The notes beneath the pieces were generated by a model. That model worked only from the letters and a program-made list of their open reading frames with translations, was not told where the DNA came from and did not search any database. A DNA stretch of 64,000 nucleotides from assembly GCA_002077045.2 (NCBI GenBank), contig KZ111150.1:76955-140954 (forward strand). The letters run 5' to 3'. Positions 10,662-20,154 of the stretch are shown here, piece by piece. The position numbers and the translations under genes were made by a program. Each line of letters opens with the position of its first letter. Within the stretch, counting starts at the first letter, position 1. Origin of the DNA: Rachicladosporium sp. CCFEE 5018 (Eukaryota; Ascomycota; Dothideomycetes; Cladosporiales; Cladosporiaceae).

Positions 10662-11722
10662 CACGGGAGGGATGAAGGAGAGAGATGAATAAGACACAGA
10701 TCTTGAGCGAAGACGGTGATCGGACTTGTCAGAGATATACTTACTTACAAGATGCTGGCCCTATACGGGCGGTGGCCTTCCGGAGAGACGCTCACGCCCA
10801 TGCAGTATCCCGAAGTGACGGGCACGTGTTTGCCTAGAAGTCTGCAGGGCACTATCTGCCGAGTCTGCGCAGGTACTGAAAAGCTTCATAGCGTGCTCGC
10901 GTGGTGATATGTGGAAGATCTGGTAGTTGTTGTATTGTGGCGCAAGATGTTGCAGCTTGTCACGGAGACGGACCGCCGTGCTCCGAGTTGTGTGCCGAGT
11001 ATATTACATCGCTTGCCTTTCGGGTACCTGTGACTGAAGCCTACATCTCATCATATAATGCTGTGAGGCAGATCCGGGTGGTCTCAAAATGTATCTCCCG
11101 GACGTGAGGTACACCAATCGCATCACGTTTAGTGGATATCTCCAATGGCCCGCCACTCACCAACTACGAAGTCTTTGAAGGCTAGAACAGCGAAATAGGC
11201 ATATCAAAACCTACGTCCCGGACATACCAGGACAATGGAGTCGCTAAGGCTCCTTTGGGAAGACTTCTAATCGGTATGTGATACATTCATGCTTGTGGTT
11301 ATACCGCAGATCTCCGTTGACGGAGAGCGTCTCGTATGCGCTGAAGTGCAGTAAATATGCCTCGTCAAAGGTCGCAGAGTAAACCAGTCGTAAAGGAGAG
11401 TCTGACGTGCTGCTCTAGAGCTCTTCCGGTGAACTGAATGTTAAGCAGTATGAAGAGAGATCCAATCTGTATGGGTTCTCGAAGGGGATTGGGCAATGAC
11501 ACTACGGCTTATGTCTAACATCACGGCCGTGAGGTGCGATAGCCTCCACGGCTCAAGTCCATCGTACAATGTCACTTATTCAGCCTTGCTAGTGCAGTAC
11601 TGGCAGCACGCTTCCGACCAGCTCACACCTTTGTAGACTGCCTGATTGTCAGCACACTACTATATGTCCTGGGTCCATGCTGATGTACTTACGGCGATAC
11701 TCGTCGCAACATATCACCCACC
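10662..11722. other. Long non-coding stretch, GH5 promoter side
   Basis: About 1.06 kb with no supportable gene. It holds the GH5 promoter at its left and the 3' flank of the first F-box gene at its right. The short element TCCCGGACRT occurs twice, near 11098 and 11211. No tRNA or mobile-element hallmarks. Confidence 0.6.
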
Positions 11723-12355
11723 TTACATTAACAACATGCTATAACCCGCGACCTCCTCTGGTCCGAACGCCCAGATCTGCTTTACAGATTTCCTGCAAAG
11801 CGCACAATGGACGTGCCCGAGCATCATCTGATTGCGCACGCCGCGCTCGAATTCTGCCAGCGTGTTGTTCACATACGTGAACTGCGTCGCCATACTGTGT
11901 GCTCCGAAGATCAAGGGACATTCAATCCCCCACGACTCGTCTGGGAAGCTTGGCAGAGGGACTGTTAGGAATGGCTGCTTTACGTCGCCAAACGGTTTGA
12001 CCTTTTTGTCGAGAAGGTACATCCGTACTGCACTGGTGTGAACAGGGTAGACATTGTTGTCTGTACCTCCGGGTGGTTTGCGGAGCGGATAGAGTGGCGC
12101 TCCAGAGTGGTGCTTCTGCGGTGTGCCAAGGAGAAGTGTGTTATAGCGAAGAGGGCGGTTCGCGTTGCGATCGGAGTCCAGCGCATCCTCGGGCAGACGG
12201 AAGAATAGCGCCTCTTGCAGAGATCTCGACTGCCCTATGGTAGTGTACCAATTCTTGTTCACACGCTGCGCGAGGAGAACAGTCTTCATGTCGTTGACGG
12301 AGATTAGAACGATTTCCAGAAGCTCTGGGATATTGAGCATCCTTGCGGCCGCCAT
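11723..12355 (-). CDS. Small F-box-like protein, copy 1
   Basis: Intronless, 210 residues. The N-terminus IPELLEIVLISV...KTVLLAQRVNKNW has the F-box spacing: a leading Pro-Glu, hydrophobic helix positions and the later V-x-x-x-W. The rest is lineage-specific, with little recognisable beyond a shared layout with the copies at 12621 and 22593, including the SAVRMY element near the middle and a Cys-containing stretch near the end. F-box proteins recruit substrates to SCF ubiquitin ligases through Skp1; here that role is inferred from the motif alone. It is transcribed divergently from copy 2 across 265 bases. A second possible ATG lies five codons in. Confidence 0.75.
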   Translation of the reverse strand: MAAARMLNIPELLEIVLISVNDMKTVLLAQRVNKNWYTTIGQSRSLQEALFFRLPEDALDSDRNANRPLRYNTLLLGTPQKHHSGAPLYPLRKPPGGTDNNVYPVHTSAVRMYLLDKKVKPFGDVKQPFLTVPLPSFPDESWGIECPLIFGAHSMATQFTYVNNTLAEFERGVRNQMMLGHVHCALCRKSVKQIWAFGPEEVAGYSMLLM

Positions 12356-12620
12356 GTCTTCAGCCGCTGTCTGCTATGGCGTACGGAAAGAGAGCTGTAG
12401 ATGTAGGGTTGGACTGGAGGTAGCCGCCAAGTGGTAGTAGGAGCAGATTTGTTGTTCTGACGAAATTAGGTGGTGCAATCGACAAGCGGGACATATACTA
12501 CTGGGCCGTGCCTGCCTCGCCTCATCAGCAGAATGGACGCGGACGTCATCGCTTAGATCGGTTCGTGCGATTTCAAATGCACCATCATCTCTAGATCCGC
12601 TTCGTGTTGGACGAGCCACC

Positions 12621-13307
12621 ATGATTCCAATCCTGGAAGCTCTTGTCCAGCAGGAAATCGATGCCCGGTCCCCAGCGAGCAAGACCTTCGCAGTTCCTGA
12701 ACTTCTAGAGCATATCCTCCTCTTCGTGGACCAAACGAAAACCCTCCTCCTTGCCCAGCGCGTAGACAAGAACTGGCACAATCAGCTCAACACCTCCCCG
12801 AAGCTCAGACAAGCACTCTTCTTCGATCACAGCGCGCTTGACAAGCATGTATGCGCCTACAACGGCACAGCGCCATGGAGTGACTGCGAAGGCTGCTGCG
12901 ATAATTATCTCGCGCACCACAACCAGCTCTTGCTGTATTTCGGCTTCGAGAACAACGAGATCGACAATGCTAAATTGCGCATCAATCCCCTCTTCCTACG
13001 TCCCCAGTCCAGCGCGCTCAGAATGTTCAGCACTGCGGGCGCAGCCGACCATATCCACGTCGAATTGTGGTGGCGTGACCGCCACGAGGAGCTGCCGAGC
13101 TGTGGCTGCACCACGCTGAGATGGTTCGCATGGTCGGCGGGAGAAACGCTTAGTGCTTTTCTGGCCAAGGTCCGGCAAGGATGCAATGTGCATTGGTGGG
13201 AATGCGAGATGCGGACGGAGGAGACTTTGGCTGGGTGCCATTGCCGCCGCGTGTGGTTGGCTATGGGCTACGAGCCTGCAGCGCCGCATGGCTGCTTCAC
13301 TAGGTGA
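12621..13307 (+). CDS. Small F-box-like protein, copy 2
   Basis: Intronless, 228 residues. The F-box-like segment VPELLEHILLFVDQTKTLLL followed by AQRVDKNW lies at about residues 24-54 and aligns closely with copies 1 and 3. The C-terminal half is rich in Cys and Trp (CEGCC, CGC, HWWECEMR, CHCRR) and aligns with copy 3, which keeps C-x-C, the HIRDGC-like segment and a closing CDC. These Cys could bind metal, but spacing is irregular and I would not assign a zinc finger. Shares a 265-base bidirectional promoter region with copy 1. Substrate unknown. Confidence 0.78.
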   Translation: MIPILEALVQQEIDARSPASKTFAVPELLEHILLFVDQTKTLLLAQRVDKNWHNQLNTSPKLRQALFFDHSALDKHVCAYNGTAPWSDCEGCCDNYLAHHNQLLLYFGFENNEIDNAKLRINPLFLRPQSSALRMFSTAGAADHIHVELWWRDRHEELPSCGCTTLRWFAWSAGETLSAFLAKVRQGCNVHWWECEMRTEETLAGCHCRRVWLAMGYEPAAPHGCFTR

Positions 13308-13875
13308 GGGATCCAGCAGAGCCTTCGTTTCGCGGTGGAAAGAATCGCTGATCCGAGCCACAGGAACGGTAATGTGCCGAGCGTGCAGCCTGCCAGCATG
13401 CGCCGTCGCGAGGACTATAGGTCACGACAAGTCCGGCGCCATGAGGCAGAGGAAGCTTTGTCATCATCTCGCAATCTTGAGGGAACGCACACATAGTAGA
13501 ATTCGTCCTAAGCATGAGGTTGCACCCCACAGTCCTGCCTGGACTTTGCCTGGACTTACTACTCTCATGGTCGTAGTATGCGGGTGTTACGGCGCATTGG
13601 TCATGATGGCACGAGTGCTGCAACTGCTTGAGGGGTTCGGGAGTGCCGTACACAAATGTATCAGTCCACGGCCGCTGGCGCACTCGACAGGCTGAAGTGG
13701 TATGCAGAGGTGACAGAAGAGATACGAGAGCCAAAGAAAGGGGGTTGATAGAACGATCGTTTTATCAACTCGCTACCAGTATACCTCATACCCATAACGA
13801 TAGTGTCCTGTGTCACCCTTCCCTCGCAAGAAATGCATTATCGTATCCCACCCTTCACTAAAGCCATCCAACCCC
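13308..13875. other. Intergenic, no gene seen
   Basis: 3' flank of F-box copy 2. Open frames here overlap in several frames and have no recognisable content. A pyrimidine-rich run lies near 13815-13925. Confidence 0.5.
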
Positions 13876-14325
13876 CTACCAAGATCGCCCCATCCTCTCG
13901 ACAGCCACCCCAAACCTCCCCAATGTCATATAAACACCTATGACTTCCCTCCTTCCCCTCAACGCCCCAATCGGAAAACTCGAATCCCAGTCCCTCGCCG
14001 TATGCATGAACTCATCGAAATTCTGATCCTCCCAAGTCAGTAACGCCATCGCAGTCTCCCAAGGTGTCGCGTAATGCCCAAGCTTACTCCCGATAATACA
14101 GTAGATAGGCCGAAGAATATCACACTGCATGACCTTGAACTTGAAATCGCCGAGCGTGTTGGCGGCGCGGGAAGTCTCTACCAGCTTCACCAGGCACGCC
14201 GTACGATGGGGGTGCTCCAGGGGTCGAAGCTCGACGCACTGGTTGACAGTGTATACGCGAACGAGGTAGGAGGCTCGGATTGATGTCGTGTGGGGGATCT
14301 GCAGGAAGCGGCCGATCCAACTGTA
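13876..14325 (-). other. Unexplained 149-codon open frame directly after the F-box/WD40 stop
   Basis: Immediately after the TAG of the F-box/WD40 gene (14326-14328), the same frame stays open for 149 codons, starting YSWIGRFLQIP and ending at a stop at 13876. Composition is protein-like (for example CLVKLVETSRAANTLGDFKF and YATPWETAMALLTWEDQNF), but there is no ATG until about 60 codons in. I do not recognise it. It may be 3' UTR that is open by chance, a decayed exon, or a readthrough extension. No intron with acceptable splice sites would remove the stop. Confidence 0.3.
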
Positions 14326-16965
14326 CTAAAGGTTGGCGAACGGATTGCGGAAGACGATGGCAGTCGTCTCTTCGATAGGGATCTCGCGCAGGTCGTCGAT
14401 GTAGTCGATTGGCATCCCATCGATCCTAGCAGTAGGATCCTTGCGCAATCCAAAGTCAATGATCAGGATACGGCCGTCTTGGCTGGTAGCCACGATGCGG
14501 CGGTAGTCTGACTTGGCAGCCAGCATCCAGGAGGTCGTCCACTCTTCTGCGCGCCAAATCTGCTCGCCGGTGTTGAAGTCGTAGACGCGGAGGTCGAGGT
14601 CGTAGGATCCGGACACAACGCGGGAGTTGGCACTGTCGAGCCATAGGGAGCGCACCAACTGAGTGTGCCCTGTGAAGCGACCGACTTCCTCGCCAGTCTC
14701 GACGCAGAACTTGTAGGTGATGTGATCGTTGCCACCAGCGAGAACATACTTCATATCCTCGCTGAACTCCACCGCTGCCAGCCCTCGCTCCTTGGCCGAG
14801 AACTCCTTGACCAGCGTCATCTTCTCAATATCCCAGAGTCTGGCGATTCCGTCACCGCTGGCGCTAACGAGGAATCTGCCGCGGAGTTGGACAGCATTGA
14901 CAGGTCCACGGTGTCCAGGGAGTCTACCCTTGATGCTGTAGTCCGAGCGGTTCCAGACAATAATGCTACTATCCTTAGAGCAGGAAACGATGTACTTGGC
15001 ATCAAGAGCAACATCCAGGACACCGCCAGTGTGGTCGGTCAGGCGACGCATTGGCTTGTAGGTCTTGATGTCCCAGACCAGAAGAGTCGAGTCCGATGAG
15101 CCAGTCACGAGGATCTTGTCGTCATACTGAAGGCACAGAATGCTGGCGTCGTGCCACTGCTCGGGCGTAGTGAAGATGCCATTGCCGTAAACCGCACCAT
15201 TGACGCTTGCAACAGCGCTATGAAATGATGGGTAGTCGACTGTCCTGAGCGGCTTGGGTCCAGGCGTGGGTCGAACTTGAGGTCCTCCAATGACCTTGAT
15301 GCACTGCAAGGTGTTGATGTCCCAGACGCGAATCGTCCGGTCACGCGATCCAGTGATGATCTTCTCCTCGTCAAATTGCACGCAGTATACGCTGTCCGTG
15401 TGTCCAGACAAGTACGTCGCCTTCCCGGACTCCTTCGGTCCCATCCGCCACTGGGCCTCCAGATGCACTCGCGCTTTGTACATGTTCTTCCATGGCTGAT
15501 GCCTCTTGTTCTTCCTGCCGCATCCCATGCTGCCCACCTGAATAGGTGCCGGATCGGTATGGATTTGTCGCTGGTATTTTCGAAGGAATGCAGATCTCCA
15601 GACCGACTGATCTTGAGCGAAGACCTTCCAAGCGCGACTAACCCTCGAGGCAATGGCGAGAGTTGGCGCATCAGCGAGCGACATGATCTTGAGACATAGC
15701 TCGGCGGGTAGCGCAGAGGTAAAGTCCCGGCGGCTGTCGTCCTTCGGAACTGAGTCCTCGGAATCAGCGTAGACCGGCATATCGATATCGCCGTCAAAGT
15801 CACGACATGGGCTATCGAAGCGGTCGTATTGAGATAGATCGGCACCGCTATCAGCTGCACTAGAAATAGATCCAATACGAGACCGACGACTGTTGAGGTC
15901 ATCGTGAAAGTCCAAGTCCATTTGAACATCGCCGGTGAGTTGCTTGTGTCGGGCTGCGAACTGCCTGGCTCCTTCTCCACCAGATGGGTTGAAGTAGGGA
16001 GGCACGCTGCGAGCTGGTTGTCCAGGGGCAGGTGCGGGAGTGTCTTTGCGGTCGTTGCTGGAGATACCGCCGAGGAGTGCAGGTCGGAACTTCTTGTTGC
16101 GAGAGTTGTCGTCATATTTAACATTGCGCTTAGTGGGTGAAGTCGGCTCTGTTGCTTTCTTCGTTAGGTTTGAAGGGTCGATGGTCAGCAACATACCCTC
16201 GTTGCTGCTCGGTTTGCGAGTTTTTACTCCAAAGGAAGCCATATCATTGGTCATCATGTTCCTGCCAAAATCCGAGACCTTCTTGCTGAGTCTTCTGGCT
16301 GTGGACCCTCTTCGCGCGGACTCTTCATTACTAGTGCCCGCGATACACGCGGTCAATGATGCATCGCTTGATACTGTGCTTGCTGCTGAGAACATGCTCG
16401 AGCCTGATCCTATGCCGGATGGCGTGCTGCTCACAGTGAATGTGTTGGCATCTAGCCACGCGTTGGCTGATGACCCGACTGAGGACAGCGAAGGCGAGTA
16501 AAGCGAGTTTGCAGAGCTTGGATGTGACGATGATGAAGCTGAGCTGCTTGTCCCTAGTTGCCGTACAAAAGGTCTGCGCTGCCTTCGCTGATTTCTCCAG
16601 AACGTATTCCTAATCTCCTCAGTCTGAAAATGCGGCTCCGGACCAGTATTCCTCAAGAACGCCGACAACGCGCGCGTGTTCTCCCATGCCTGCGCATCGG
16701 CGGCTGCTTCACGTGCAAGAGCTGCACGACCTATGGTATCATAGGAACGCTGTGACGCCGCGTCGGCTAGCATGTGCAGGCCATTGCGCGAGGGGTCGGA
16801 CACGTGTTGATGTTGCTCAGGCTGCGAGCCGAACGTCCTCGACGAGTGGACAGTATGTGGTCGGTGTAGTGGAAGTTGAGGACGTTGTTGCTGTTGTTGT
16901 ATTGGAAGGTCGAAGGTCGATTGGGGAACCGAGTTCGAGTCCGAGGATTGACCGGTAGTATGCAT
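14326..16965 (-). CDS. F-box/WD40 protein, SCF substrate adaptor
   Basis: 879 residues from the ATG at 16965; the frame extends a little upstream but only to a TTG. The first ~415 residues are low-complexity, Ser/Gln-rich and probably disordered. An F-box (LPAELCLKIMSLADAPTLA then VSRAWKVFAQD) lies near residues 415-465. Seven WD repeats follow from about residue 515, among them YLSGHTDSVYCVQF, ITGSRDRTIRVWDI, VTGSSDSTLLVWDI, VSASGDGIARLWDI and VVSGSYDLDLRVYDF. This is the Cdc4/Met30/Pof1 architecture: the F-box binds Skp1 and the propeller binds phosphorylated substrate. The long N-terminus and F-box spacing do not identify it securely as Met30 or Cdc4. No intron seen. Confidence 0.93.
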   Translation of the reverse strand: MHTTGQSSDSNSVPQSTFDLPIQQQQQRPQLPLHRPHTVHSSRTFGSQPEQHQHVSDPSRNGLHMLADAASQRSYDTIGRAALAREAAADAQAWENTRALSAFLRNTGPEPHFQTEEIRNTFWRNQRRQRRPFVRQLGTSSSASSSSHPSSANSLYSPSLSSVGSSANAWLDANTFTVSSTPSGIGSGSSMFSAASTVSSDASLTACIAGTSNEESARRGSTARRLSKKVSDFGRNMMTNDMASFGVKTRKPSSNEGMLLTIDPSNLTKKATEPTSPTKRNVKYDDNSRNKKFRPALLGGISSNDRKDTPAPAPGQPARSVPPYFNPSGGEGARQFAARHKQLTGDVQMDLDFHDDLNSRRSRIGSISSAADSGADLSQYDRFDSPCRDFDGDIDMPVYADSEDSVPKDDSRRDFTSALPAELCLKIMSLADAPTLAIASRVSRAWKVFAQDQSVWRSAFLRKYQRQIHTDPAPIQVGSMGCGRKNKRHQPWKNMYKARVHLEAQWRMGPKESGKATYLSGHTDSVYCVQFDEEKIITGSRDRTIRVWDINTLQCIKVIGGPQVRPTPGPKPLRTVDYPSFHSAVASVNGAVYGNGIFTTPEQWHDASILCLQYDDKILVTGSSDSTLLVWDIKTYKPMRRLTDHTGGVLDVALDAKYIVSCSKDSSIIVWNRSDYSIKGRLPGHRGPVNAVQLRGRFLVSASGDGIARLWDIEKMTLVKEFSAKERGLAAVEFSEDMKYVLAGGNDHITYKFCVETGEEVGRFTGHTQLVRSLWLDSANSRVVSGSYDLDLRVYDFNTGEQIWRAEEWTTSWMLAAKSDYRRIVATSQDGRILIIDFGLRKDPTARIDGMPIDYIDDLREIPIEETTAIVFRNPFANL

Positions 16966-18393
16966 ATCGCCGGTAATGAAGGAGTCGGAAGTATGCAATG
17001 AGGGTGGCAGACGGCGATGCTAATGAATGTGTGGCCGGCAATAGGAAGTGTCGACGGTGAGGAGTGAAAGACGGCTGGATTCGGTAGGTGGTAGCGGTGA
17101 AGGAAGGACGAGGTGAGTGACGTTCAGCGTCGGTGGTGCCGAGGAGCGGCGTGTGAGATGCAGCGCTGCGCTGTGCTGTGCTATGCAAGGAGAGATGCAC
17201 GACAGCAATGCAACAGGACCACGTATCGCCGTGTGTTGGTCGAGGTGCAGGGTCAATGTTGTCAACGACCTCCGTATTAACGAAAGTATTAGCGGAGATG
17301 AAGGAGTGAGTGGACCGTGCTGCGGTCAAACAGGATGGCGGATCCTCGGTCTCGTTCGGTCAAAGATGTGTCGAGTGTGGTGAGATGGGTGAGATTATTG
17401 TGGCAAGTATAAGTATAGTATGCTGACGGGCAGAGATAGCAGACAGAGTTGAGACCTATATGCCCCAGCAGATGGCAGCGGTGATGTCGCTCTGGCGCTC
17501 GTGCAGCGTGTCGTCAGTCCGACCGAGAGTTGCTGTAGGGGTCCTTCACCAAGACCAGCGGTAGTTTCGCGGAGAGCAGATTCGGGAGCCCTGTTACCTC
17601 ACTGCTGTTGACGAGCAGGACTGACAGTACGACCGCGAAAGATGAATTCTCTGCCTTGGTCTGCGGTACCCGGGTACTCTCCCGCGCTCGGAGATGGTTT
17701 CTGCGCTGGCAGGTCACGAAGAATGGTTGGGTTTCTGAGCTTCCAAGACACACTGCGGCAAGCGGCGCTCCGTCCGAGCAGCAAGGTTTCTCCGACGTCG
17801 CCTTTGCTGCACACACTTTCGCCTGTGCCGATGCACGTCACACTGACTGACAAGGCGTGGCGTTGAGGGTTACACTGCAATTTGCCTGCGAATCAAGCCC
17901 AACGTCAGGGATGCGATGAGTCTGGCAGGAGCGAACGAGAGTCGATGAGAATGGAGTGAAGTCACGATGTTGCATACAGTACTACAGCATCATTTCGGCG
18001 ACAACCCAAGTCCTCAGGCTCCCCGCTCTCATATCCGATCACAAGTGTAAATGCATGTCATCCAGCCTTACCTACAGAGGAGCCGTTGGTAAGACTGATA
18101 TTGACCGTCCAGCGCATCCTGCCAACGCACCCTGCATCGTCATCAAGACCACCCTAGGATCTCTCCCCACTCGACCCGGTTGGGAAGCACGTTGCCAAGA
18201 CATTGGACCAGACAACGATAGATCGGTACCGTTCCGGTTGATGACCTGACGCTCATCATCCGTGCTTCTTACATGGTCTAGACTCTAGAACATTTCTCGT
18301 GACTGCCGCAGAGCACGCATCTCCTGCCTCGTACTGTACCTTCTAGGCTACACCTTAGATCTAGGTCACACCCGAAACAGCGCCAGCACAGCC
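16966..18393. other. Intergenic, 1.4 kb, promoter region of the F-box/WD40 gene and of the DUF7704-like gene
   Basis: Lies between divergently transcribed genes. The first ~350 bases upstream of 16965 probably hold the 5' leader. Many overlapping open frames occur, none recognisable. No tRNA, repeat or mobile element seen. Confidence 0.55.
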
Positions 18394-18879
18394 ATGGCGC
18401 CATCCACTACCACCTCGTCCACGATACCCTTCCCCTACACCCTATTCTTCCTCTACATCGAACCCTTCTTCACCGCCCTCGGCGCAGTCTACGCCTTCTT
18501 CCTACAAACCCAGTACCTCACCCTCACCGTCCCATCAAACCCACTCCCGCCCTCGCTTCGCGAACAAGTAGTCCTCAACCAGCTCGCGAACCTCTACCTC
18601 GTCTTTGCCGTCTCAGAAGCGTGCGTACTACGCGCCACGAAAGACGTACGAGTTTGGGAGACCTTCCTGATTGGTTTGCTGGTAGCGGACTTTGGCCACC
18701 TGGCCAGTGTGTTTGCCGTTGAAGGCTGGGAGGGCTATTGGAAGATCTGGGAGTGGAACTCGATGAGCTGGGGGAATCTGGGGTTTGTCTATGCTGGCGC
18801 GACCATGCGGATTGCGTTTTTGGCTGGCGTGGGGTTGGGAGCTGGGAGCAAGCGGAAGGGGTCCAAGAGTAAGAGATGA
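18394..18879 (+). CDS. Four-helix fungal membrane protein (DUF7704-like), copy 1
   Basis: Intronless, 161 residues with four predicted membrane helices: PYTLFFLYIEPFFTALGAVY, LANLYLVFAVSEACVL, WETFLIGLLVADFGHLASVF and LGFVYAGATMRIAFLAG. A short basic tail (KRKGSKSKR) follows. Conserved marks are the Glu-Pro in the first helix, the D-x-GH in the third and the WNSMSWGN loop; all recur in the gene at 63319-63814 (ADLGHI, WNDMAWGS). The family is common in ascomycetes and has no known function. I recall it as DUF7704, from pattern only. Confidence 0.8.
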   Translation: MAPSTTTSSTIPFPYTLFFLYIEPFFTALGAVYAFFLQTQYLTLTVPSNPLPPSLREQVVLNQLANLYLVFAVSEACVLRATKDVRVWETFLIGLLVADFGHLASVFAVEGWEGYWKIWEWNSMSWGNLGFVYAGATMRIAFLAGVGLGAGSKRKGSKSKR

Positions 18880-20154
18880 TCAATGCCGGACGTGGGAGGT
18901 TGACGATGATGGTGATGATGCAAGTGAGGAGTGAGTTTAGCGTAAGGACACTGCTCTAGGCGACCGTGATGAGGAAGTGACGTTGGATGTTGCCGAAAGC
19001 CGTGCAAGCAATTGATGCTGACCACAACTGCTTCTCTCAATGGTCGCTACTGCTGTAGGCGCCGAGCGTAAGACACGTTGCAGACCGGCGAGCTGGAATC
19101 CAGGGACGATGGTTTCGGACCCTTTGACCCAAGACCGGATACCTCCGCTACGGGACGCTACGCGCTGCCTCAATCCACTTCACGGCTTCGAGATGCGCGG
19201 TCCACAGCTCTAGGAGCACTGCCTGTGTGACCATCTGGCGGTTCGCGGGTGATGCCGCACACTTAAGAGGAGCTGGGAAGCATCATCGGGGTGCTAGCGT
19301 AGGTGGTCGAGACTTCGCGATGGCCAAGACGAGCAAGACTCTCTCGCGATCGCAACAGCACGACTGAGGTCATGCTAGCAGGAACGCATGTTCCAGGATC
19401 TTTCTAGCAACAGTCAAGACGCCAAACGCCAGCAGAAGGAGCAGATACGCCCACTTTGCTGGCCACAATTATCGCTCCCGCCGATACTCTATACAAGATC
19501 GCACGAGAGTACGCTCGCACGGCAAGTGAATACTGCTATGGCAAGGATGCGACCCCTAGCAGATCGCGACGTCTCCGGCACTCGCGGTCAAACAGTCTTG
19601 CCAGTACAGTGAGCTACAACGCGTGTGTGACTCTTAGCCTCAGGCATCACACGGCCCCTGCTTCCTTCGTGAAGCGAGAAGTAGGGTACTACTGTACGTT
19701 GCTTACTTTTCGCTGCCAATATTGCAATGCCGCTGCGCCCGCACCACGCAATACAGTAAGTCTCGTCTACAATTGACGACCTTCCTCATTGCGTTGGTCA
19801 ATTGTTCGTTCTCTGTTCGCTGGTCTTGGACGTTCACGAGTGCAGCCAGTCATTTCTCCAAACTCTCAGCACGCCGCCAAGGGATCATGCAAGCCAAGTA
19901 TACCAAGACTTTTACACCTCACTTCGAGTATAGATCCGGTCAGCAAGTATACCACGCTCCTGTGTGGTTGGATCCTCGTCTGCGGTGTGCAAAGTCCCGC
20001 ACGGCAGGTCATATGCATGGTAGTAACGATCTGCTAGCCACGTTCTTGACATGCAGGTACAGGCGTGGCAATATATGTAGGTGTAGCCGCAACTCATTAC
20101 TGTGAAAGCACTCTCTGTACTCACGGCACTTCCACCAAGCTTCAATTGGTCGAG
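18880..20154. other. Intergenic, 1.27 kb
   Basis: No supportable coding region. Holds the 3' flank of the four-helix protein gene and the PhoD promoter. Small open frames at 19388-20145 overlap one another on both strands and lack recognisable content. Confidence 0.55.

Noticed and set aside
13153..13695. 180-codon plus-strand frame
   Set aside because: Overlaps the C-terminal part of F-box copy 2 in a different frame and is rich in Arg, Cys and Trp, as expected of a shadow.
14326..14328. Programmed readthrough giving a peroxisomal targeting signal
   Set aside because: The context is TAG-TAC, not the leaky TGA-CTA, and the extension does not end in an SKL-like tripeptide.
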